Made by a program: the position numbers and the translations under genes | Shown: one piece after another, positions 19,360-25,649 of the stretch | Numbering within the stretch: the stretch's first letter is position 1 | How the letters are laid out: every line of letters starts with the position of its first letter | Assembly: GCA_018398765.1 (NCBI GenBank) | Contig: JAHBMJ010000558.1 | Span: 17,501 to 43,149 of the forward strand | Source: Chromera velia | Lineage: Eukaryota > Sar > Chromeraceae | DNA: 25,649 nt | Direction of reading: 5' to 3' | Notes under the pieces: generated by a model | Databases searched by the model: none | What the model saw: only the letters and a program-made list of their open reading frames with translations | What the model was told of the DNA's origin: nothing

Positions 19360-21690
19360 TCAGGCATGCAACATCGCTGCAGGAATAGTGTGTGTTGTGA
19401 TGGAAAGAGAGTGCCACCAATCAGCTATGCGGGAGCAGAGAAGGGTTTTGCAGGAAAAAAGACCAAGGATGTAAAGAGAGGGCAGGTAGAGGCTGTGAGG
19501 AGACAAATGACCACACCAATGGGCAAACCGAAGCTGCAAAGCATCAAGAGCGAGCAGGTCTACATCCCGTACTGGCAGACATTCAAGGCAGTAGAGCGCT
19601 ATGGGGGTCCAGCAGGCTCTAAAGAGTATTACCTGCACGTCAATGCTGAGCGGGCCCATGCTCGCAATCAATCCAATTATCCCTCCCAGAGCCCGCGAAG
19701 CAGAAGCAATACGGGACTCAATTGTCTTGTTCAAGCACCCCGCTTCAAAGAAAACATACCCCAGATATTTGTATTCGGATGTCCATTCAACTTCCTTCCC
19801 ACCATACATGACTCTCCCTGCAGACTGCCCCAAAGCCAAAGCAGACAGGAGCAAGATTTTCATTTTCTTTAAGTTCACAGTCAATCTCCATTCCTTGCAA
19901 TACCCTTCCAAGGCTGAGAACTTCTTTTGCAGATCTGAGACGGAATGAGCAAGGAACCAGAGATCATCCGCATACCCCAGACTGCCTAAGATGCAGTTAT
20001 CAAGGAGGATAGGTTCGGGCTCTCTCTCGGGCTCCTCGACGCTGCCCTCCCCCATTCTGCTGTCTGACCATCCTACTCCCTCTGCTTCTCTGTCTACGGC
20101 CCCCTCGTTCTTACTAACTGAACACACATGGGGAAGGTCATTGATATAGATAAGAAAGAGAATGGGAGAGAGGGCATCACCTTGCTTTACCCCAGCGCCC
20201 TTCCAAAAACGCAAAGAGTCCCCGTCTACCTTTTCCCAGACCTCCCTGTACATTTCACATATTATACACACATCTGCCTCACACACACCTTCTCTTCTCA
20301 GTTTTTGAATTAGCTTCCCTCTCAGCATAGTGTCAAAGGCTTTAGAGAAATCAACAAAGCCTGCCAGCAGAGCTTTCTTTTTCTTTTTAGAGGAGAGAAT
20401 GGCAGAGACAAGCGCGCCTACCCCTTTCCTCGTTCCCATCCCTTGTCTGAAACCTAACTGCCTGACGTCAAGCTCAACTTGAGAGCGCACACGGCCGTCC
20501 ATCAGCAAACCAAAAAGTTTTGCGAAAGGGTTGACAACGTGAATAGGCCTCCCTTCATTGGGAGAGGGAGAGGCAGGGCCTTTAGGGACAGGACAGATAC
20601 GTAGCACATTCTAGGAGGGAGGCCAATACGCAAAGATATGCATACAATTAAACAAAACAAAAAGTAAAAAACGAGAGAGCGCCGAGTGCGCAAAACAAAG
20701 GTTAAGCTGAGCAGAGGAGATTCTTTCAAGGCCGGAGGCTTTCTTTCTATTCATTTTCTTTAGAGCAGAGGAGATTTGATGGAAAGCGAAGGGCAAAATA
20801 GAAGGGTGGAAAGGAAGAGGGGCAGGTGGGAGGATGGAAGGGAGAGGCTCTTCATTCTTGTCTTCAAACACCCCCGCCCAATGATTCGAGAACTCATGTG
20901 GAGAAGGACGGGAGGCTCCCCCAGCTGAGGCAGCTTTTTTCTTTCTCCTCTAGATAGCAAGCGGGTCTTTTAACAACTCTTCTTGTACCCTCCGGGCTTG
21001 TGCTCTCTTCCACGTAACTCTCTTTCTTTTGAACAGAGTACGACGGATCCGGAGAAGCCTCTGTAGTCTATCAAACTCTATTCCCCTTCCATTCCCATCT
21101 CTCACTAGCTTCTATGCTAGCTTCCATCTCTCGTCTGCCTCTCTAACCTCTTTCTGTAAAGCTTTACATTCCGAATCAAACCACGCCTCTCTTTTTGATC
21201 GTCTACCTTCTGGACCAGGCCACTTGTCCCCTGTCTGCTTGATCGGCCCTACTAGCACATGCGACCATTCCTCAACTAACCTGTGTAGACACGCACGATC
21301 GTCACCACCCTCCGAAGTCAGCCCTGGTTGGGGATGCGGGGACAGTGGGGGAGGCGGAGGAGCAGGCAGCTCCTTGAATGGTTCGATCTGCTCATGATAG
21401 GCCCACAAGCCAGGCCATCGATCCTCAGCAAAAGATCTCACCGCTGCTGCAAGCGGCGCGATTTCTTCATCAGAGACCGGGGCTGTGCGGTTTGAACAGA
21501 AAAGGGGAGGACAATCAGAGAGGTTTTGGTGGGGTGGGAGAGCATCCTCAGATTCGGGTTCGGCCAAGAAAGGGGAGAAGGAGAAAGAAACGGTTGCATG
21601 GTCGGGGGAGGCAACACCATCAAAGTTAACCTCCCAATCAGAAACCCTCTGTATAGTAGATGGATCAGTAAGTACGTAATCAATAAATCA
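19360..21690 (-). pseudogene. LINE endonuclease C-terminus and reverse transcriptase
   Basis: A single minus frame runs from 21690 to 19360, broken only by stop codons: TGA 21690-21688, TAG 21114-21112, TAG 20952-20950, TAG 20613-20611 and TGA 19362-19360. It opens with FIDYVLTDPSTIQRVSDWEV and SPDHATV, the terminal Asp-His motif of the endonuclease (His codon 21600-21598). A linker with AWFDSECKALQKEVREADERW follows, then reverse transcriptase. The RT shows KKMNRKKASGLERI, VPKGPASPSPNEGRPIHVVN, motif A GFVDFSKAFD, motif B GVKQGDALSPILFLIYINDL and motif C GYADDLWFLA (YADD at 19974-19963). LTVNLKKMKILLL then stands where NLKKTK is usual. An insertion of about 50 acidic residues lies between motifs B and C. 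The enzyme copies LINE RNA into target DNA. Motif residues are intact; the stops make it a pseudogene unless read through. Confidence 0.9.
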
Positions 21691-21692
21691 GA
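21688..21692. repeat. target-site duplication TCAGA, left copy
   Basis: Matches 23711-23715. On the LINE strand it reads TCTGA and contains the stop codon TGA found in frame on both sides. Removing the element and one copy (2023 bases) leaves the LINE frame continuous. Confidence 0.7.
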
Positions 21693-22100
21693 AACAAAGT
21701 GGACTCTTAAGTAGGACTTAGTGGAATCTAAAGTGACTTTTAAATTTACTATATTTTAGCTTCATTATAAAGTAAAACTAGGTTATTTGAAGCAATCTAG
21801 AGTCTTTTAAAGCATTTAAAATCGTTACTCTTGTGCAAATCTGCTCAAATATGCTCAAAAGACTGGTTGATTAGCTAGGGTGCATTGTGAGAAAAATTAC
21901 GATCACCGCGGCACGTAGAAGTTAGTGAATGTTACCTGCAAAGAAATACATAGGCACAACACTAATGGATATGCTCAAAAGCAACGTTTAGCGCCGCCAA
22001 TCAACTACAAAGAATTGCTTCTTCTGAAGGGAAGCAGTGTAAGAAGGAGGGCTTCATATCTAGGCTGGTCAGATCGGACAGGAGGCGGTCAGCAGGGGCC
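21693..22100 (+). repeat. left long terminal inverted repeat
   Basis: Reverse complement of 23305-23710. Similarity stops after GGCGGTCAGCAGGGG near 22100, where the two arms diverge. Confidence 0.85.
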
Positions 22101-22255
22101 AAAGGGGGTGGCGGCACCCTGCCCCTTCGACGCACGCAGCCGACTTTGCCTCTGTCGGCCAATAATCGGGTCTGAAGTCTCTTGTCCGTCTTGAAGGTCC
22201 ACAAGTTCAAAACTGCGGAGTCCTGAACCTCTGAGCATTGCCAAACAGACTTTTC

Positions 22256-22990
22256 CTACAGAAATGTTGCTAGAAAAAGCGCTCTGTCAGATGTTTTCTG
22301 ACAGTTTTTAAAGATGTCTGACAGAGCGTTTTCTTGGTTTTGACTTTTTTTTCGGGAGTGCACTTTCGGGGCTCTGGAGGAGATGGCTGTAAAAACAGTT
22401 GCTGGGATATCTTCGGTCGGCACGAAGTGGAGCTTGCAGGTGAGTCCAGTGGCACCAGCCGTCTTGATCTTGTTTCTAACGTCTTCTTGCTTGCTGCTGC
22501 TCCTCTTGTTCAAGCGGGGAAGGGCTGCTGGCCTTACCTAGGTGTTAAAGTACTGCTGCCCTCATCGCTCTCCTTACTCTTTCCTTGCAGGTCACAGTCT
22601 TGGGAGCCCCGGAGTCAACCCCCAGGTCAGCCTGTCCAGACCTACTGCTTCTTAGGCTCTTAGTCTTTTCTTTGGAATCTTGTGCATGCAGAATAAGCTA
22701 GACAGAAGTGCTTCCTTGACTGCACAAAGTGTGAATGCCTGTCCCTCCATGTTTGCAGGTGTTGGTGGACGGAGACTTGGGGACACCTGCAGGTCAGTTA
22801 AGGAAGCGCGGCTCGCTCTCTCACTTTGTATGATGATTTGCTTAGTATCCAGCTTCTTTGTTCTGCTGGGAGTTTGACAGAAACACATAAGGGAGGTCAT
22901 TGAGAGAGGGTCGATGGAGAGTCTGCTGGAGCCTCCATTTTTTGACCGCCTCTTCTGAAGCTTTGCACAGCTCTCAGTCCTGCCAGACAT
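22256..22990 (-). CDS. possible coding remnants inside the DNA transposon
   Basis: Two minus-strand frames of protein-like composition lie in the unique middle: 22990-22652 (SERASRASLTDLQVSPSLRP, KEALLSSLFCMHKIPKKRL) and 22513-22256 (KQEDVRNKIKTAGATGLTCK, SRAPKVHSRKKSQNQENAL). Between them a third frame reads KTKSLRSSRSGQADLGVDSG and runs toward a GTAAGG that could be a donor. Together they could be exons of a decayed or spliced element protein, but no family or catalytic DDE signature is visible and chance cannot be excluded. Boundaries are those of the outer frames. Confidence 0.2.
22280..22328. repeat. 12 bp perfect stem-loop in the DNA transposon
   Basis: CGCTCTGTCAGA (22280-22291) pairs with TCTGACAGAGCG (22317-22328) across a 25-base loop that itself contains a third CTGACAG. 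It is followed by a T-run at about 22346-22353. It could be a transcript-end structure or a protein-binding site of the element. Confidence 0.7.
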
Positions 22991-23304
22991 TTTTCCACCC
23001 AGAACAATCGCTTAACTTTCATACATTTGAATGTCTTCCACTTGCTCCGTGTGTGTTAGTCCTTGGAAGCGGTTTATACTATCCCGACGCAAATGCTCCT
23101 CACTTGTTCATCCTTTCTCATTTGTAACACTCTGTACTAGTCTCCCTCTAAACATCTGGATCTACCTACGGACCTGTCCTTCTTTTTCATAGTTTCTCAT
23201 TGACATACGCAGAACGAGTTACAAGCTTTTGCGCAGTGTAGTGTGAGTTCTTTGTGAAAAGCATTATGTTGTCTCTGTACTATGTTCTTCGGAATCCTCT
23301 CCGA

Positions 23305-23710
23305 CCTCTGCTGACCGCCTCCTGTCCAGTCTGACCAGCCTAGCTGTGAAACCCTCCTTCCTGCACTGTTTCCCTTGCAGAAAAAGCAATTCTTTGTAGT
23401 TGATTGGCGGCACTAAACGTTGCTGTTAAGCATATCCATGAGTATTATGCCTGTGTATTTCTTTGCAGGTAATATTCACTAACTTCCACGTGCCGCGGTG
23501 ATCATAATTTTTCCCACCATACACCTTAGCTAATCAACCAGTCTTTTGAGCATATTTGAGCAGATTTGCACAAGAGTAACGATTTTAAATGCTTTAAAAG
23601 ACTCTACATTGCTTCAAGTGACCTAGTTTTACTTCATAATGAAGCTAGAATATAGTGAATTTAAAAGTCACTTTAGATTCCACTAAGTCCTACTTAAGAG
23701 TCCACTCTGT
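23305..23710 (-). repeat. right long terminal inverted repeat
   Basis: Reverse complement of 21693-22100. It contains the pyrimidine-rich strings TTTCCCTTGCAG (about 23369-23380) and TTTCTTTGCAGG, which look like splice acceptors in the plus sense. Confidence 0.85.
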
Positions 23711-23715
23711 TCAGA
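23711..23715. repeat. target-site duplication TCAGA, right copy
   Basis: Partner of 21688-21692. The next base differs (A left, G right), so the duplication is 5 bp, or 6 bp with one change. Confidence 0.7.
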
Positions 23716-24095
23716 GGGAAGTGGGCATAGACATGCTGCTCTGTCTGGAATAGTAGGTACACTCACCAGAAAAAATAAAGGACTCTCCCCCTGCTTCTCC
23801 CATCAGTCCGTTCAAAGGAACAAGATTCGTATCACTATAAATCTGAATAAAGTCCCTCCCACTGCGGTCAACGTCTTTGCTGCACTGAGACGTACGGATA
23901 AACGAGGGTCTGTCAGGCTCCTCCGAGCCCTCATCATTTTCTCCCCTCCCATCAACCCCCCCAAAATCCCTCGGCGGGAGGAAGAGATCTGCACAGGACC
24001 ATAAAAGATTTTCGGGGACGAGGCTGCCTGAGTGCGTATTAAAATCCCTCATCACCACCCTGTCTGCCTCAAGAAGGACCCTCCCAAATCTAGGG
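23711..24095 (-). pseudogene. LINE endonuclease domain, N-proximal fragment
   Basis: The minus frame ending at TGA 23713-23711 carries endonuclease/exonuclease/phosphatase motifs. VVMRDFNTHSG (DFN codons at 24046-24038) corresponds to the family's GDFNAxxG, with Arg in place of the first Gly. FIQIYSDTNLVPLNG corresponds to the usual 'L..L...NGL..LNG' region, followed by FIFSGECTYYS. The family nicks target DNA to prime reverse transcription. Upstream of Pro-Arg-Phe-Gly at about 24094 the sequence turns AT-rich and loses resemblance, so the catalytic N-terminal third is absent. The stop at 23711 lies in the 5 bp duplicated target, and the same codon is found at 21690-21688 on the other side of the inserted element. 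Confidence 0.75.
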
Positions 24096-25497
24096 TATTC
24101 GACTATTTCAATTACGATTAAGATTTTATAGGTAAGATCATACAAAACATGTAATAAAAACATAGATTACATAAACATTTCAGGTTAAAGGAATGTGATT
24201 CATTTTAAAAAGCTTAAATCCGGTGAAATTAAGTGTGATTACAGGAAAAAATAATCATATACCCCCCCTTTTATAGTATGTCTCTTACAACTGATTACGG
24301 ATTACGAGATTACGGCATCTTTTTAAAGACTATCAATATTTTTTTCCTTTGTATGCCGTCACCCATCTCCCAGAAAGCATAAGGCTTCCCGCTGTAGCTT
24401 ATATAAAAGACAACAAAAATTATTAATTCTCTTCTTCGGCAGTCTTTTGAGCGCCTATTAAGGAGTCAGGCTAGGGATTCAGGGGCAAAGGGAGGGGGGG
24501 AGACTAATGGAAGAGGCGTTGAGTTGACTACTTAGCCTCCTTTGGGACGCCGCAGAGTAATAGCAACCACCGCGAGCCTGGTTCTATTGCAGCCCAAAAT
24601 TTGCCTTAATACTGTTGGTCTTGCTGTTATTTTTTATTGGTTACACCATGCAAAAGTCATAGGAAAAGGCTAGGGAAAAAGTCTGTTCATGGAGGAGGAT
24701 GAGCTGCAAAAAGTCGAAGAAGCGTTCAAAAAGCTCCTCATGAAGGACCCTGACATTGTCATGGATGTTGAGATTGAAGTCTAGTGATAACATTATCGTA
24801 TCATAGCGGTTTTCTTTTATTTTTTGAAAGAGGGTCCAGGAAGGGGAACTATTTACTCCATTTCATTATATATTATGGATTACGAGTTTACGAGCCCTTT
24901 CTAGATAATGTGAAAACGGGACCATGTTGACTCCAACACTAATTCCAACTCCAAATATTTTTAATTTTTTTCAGTTGATTAAAGTAAAATCATAATAATT
25001 CCTGATGTTTAAATTATATAAAAACATTTGTAAACATCTTTTTTAATTATAACATGTGTGTTAAATCTATTTATATGTACTCATATTTTTTTTGTAGCAG
25101 CTAGTGTAGGGCGGTGTACTACTACTAGTAGTAAGATCTTGTATGTTTATACTAGTGTGTCTATACTAGGATCTAGACTAGGATTTAGTTACTCGATCAC
25201 ATATACATCATAATGTTTTTTAAAAACCTTTTTTCAAAAGCTTCAGAAGATCGACTCAAAATAATTTACGCGATCAGAGTTAGTAAGAAATTTTTTTCAA
25301 ATTAATTTTTTTTTAGTTCCTACTTTTCACTAAGGCTATACATCTATACTCCGGCTCCATTGTACTACATTGTACTCTATTGTGCTCTAACTCTAAGTCG
25401 ATCATAGAAGCATGATAGTGCTGCAGGACTGCTATTTTGTATGATCCTGGAAATGCCATAGATGAGAAACTGCTCCTTATACGGCTGCGCAGATACA
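24096..25497. other. AT-rich intergenic sequence
   Basis: No clear gene. GATTACG-type strings recur (24293-24315, and GGATTACGAGTTTACGAG near 24877-24894). A CTAGTAGTAG/ACTAGTGT-rich piece lies at about 25100-25190. One 31-codon frame is listed separately. Confidence 0.4.
24689..24784 (+). CDS. short ORF of 31 codons, acidic helix-like
   Basis: ATG at 24689 to TAG at 24782-24784. The peptide includes EEDELQKVEEAFKKLLMKDP, an amphipathic helix-like composition unlike the surrounding AT-rich DNA. It may be a small exon, the end of a lost gene or chance. No family recognised. Confidence 0.15.
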   Translation: MEEDELQKVEEAFKKLLMKDPDIVMDVEIEV

Positions 25498-25529
25498 CAG
25501 ACGCGTACACACACACATACACACACATA

Positions 25530-25568
<39 letters not shown>

Positions 25569-25585
25569 ACATACACACACACGCA

Positions 25586-25649
<64 letters not shown>
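25498..25649. repeat. compound microsatellite CA/TA, AG and ACAG
   Basis: ACAC/ATAC tract at about 25505-25583, AG tract at about 25588-25629, then ACAG units to the window end. Open frames across it are repeat translations. Confidence 0.97.

Larger units (their letters stand above)
21693..23710. mobile_element. DNA transposon with about 400 bp terminal inverted repeats, inserted in the LINE
   Basis: The left end 21693-22100 and the right end 23305-23710 are reverse complements over about 400 bases with scattered differences (shared GTGGACTCTTAAGTAGGACT, CACCGCGGCACGT, CAATCAACTACAAAGAATTG, GGACAGGAGGCGGTCAGCAG). Termini begin ACAAAGTGG and ACAGAGTGG. TCAGA is present outside both ends (21688-21692 and 23711-23715). 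The unique middle of about 1.2 kb holds a hairpin and two minus-strand frames of unknown type but no recognisable transposase. The 5-6 bp target duplication plus long inverted repeats does not point to one superfamily with certainty. Confidence 0.85.
18501..24095 (-). mobile_element. LINE (non-LTR retrotransposon), 5'-truncated, decayed, split by a DNA transposon
   Basis: Reading on the minus strand from 24095 to 18501, the order is apurinic-endonuclease-like domain, linker, reverse transcriptase, C-terminal region with a Cys/His cluster, 3' untranslated region and a (CAAT)n tail. This is the architecture of APE-type LINEs. Coding resemblance begins abruptly at about 24095 in the middle of the endonuclease domain, as expected for 5' truncation during target-primed reverse transcription. 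A 2.0 kb DNA element at 21693-23710 interrupts it. No target-site duplication of the LINE itself was identified. At least five stop codons make it non-autonomous. Confidence 0.85.

Noticed and set aside
19225-19948. Plus-strand ORFs of 215 and 115 codons
   Set aside because: Antisense shadows of the LINE reverse transcriptase frame, which carries the real motifs.
15449-20613. Stop-codon reassignment (nuclear code with sense TAA/TAG/TGA)
   Set aside because: All three stop codons interrupt different frames, the disrupted frames belong to transposons, and the prefoldin gene appears to end normally at TGA. Decay by C-to-T/G-to-A change is simpler.
21029-21714. Plus-strand ORFs across the endonuclease-RT linker
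   Set aside because: Antisense to the conserved LINE frame; composition follows from the opposite strand.
25313-25582. Minus-strand ORFs at the window end
   Set aside because: Their N-terminal halves are CA/TA microsatellite and the remainder has no recognisable domain.

Overview
This is a repeat-dominated stretch of a eukaryotic nuclear genome. It has spliceosomal GT-AG introns, long microsatellites, a 5 kb minisatellite, non-LTR and inverted-repeat transposons, and almost no intact genes. The species cannot be fixed from the window. Six copies of the palindrome TGCATGCA and the general style would fit an alveolate such as a chromerid, but that is a low-confidence inference. N runs (2011, 3021-3036, 3611) show a draft assembly.

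Layout. 1-1106: unique sequence around a compound CT/TA/GT/TTTC microsatellite. 1107-6238: about 97 units of a 53 bp GC-skewed minisatellite with higher-order periodicity. 6239-9587: mostly non-coding, with a tRNA-like Pol III type element (6880-6975, minus) and a decayed coding region (7630-8744, minus). 9588-11231 (minus): the one gene recognised with confidence, the last two coding exons of prefoldin subunit 5, separated by a 1.2 kb intron filled with CA/AG microsatellite. Its first, N-terminal exon was not found. 11232-14998: non-coding, AT-rich, with a GC-rich hairpin and two small inverted-repeat elements.

14990-16759: a 1750 bp element with 21 bp terminal inverted repeats and a perfect 10 bp target-site duplication (Mutator-like architecture). 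It carries 33 bp repeats, hairpins and a reading frame broken only by stop codons. 17324-17771: a 70 bp tandem duplication and a small hypothetical ORF. 18501-24095 (minus): a 5'-truncated, decayed LINE with AP-endonuclease, reverse transcriptase (YADD) and a possible C-terminal zinc-knuckle region, ending in a (CAAT)n tail. A 2.0 kb DNA transposon with about 400 bp inverted repeats (21693-23710) sits inside its endonuclease domain. The 5 bp duplication at its ends falls on the same codon on both sides, so the LINE frame is continuous across the insertion. 24096-25497: AT-rich with no clear gene. 25498-25649: compound microsatellite.

The genes do not form a pathway. The window is one housekeeping chaperone gene in a field of nested and decaying mobile elements. 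The most interesting objects are the two inverted-repeat transposons with clean target-site duplications and the LINE that decays by stop codons without frameshifts.
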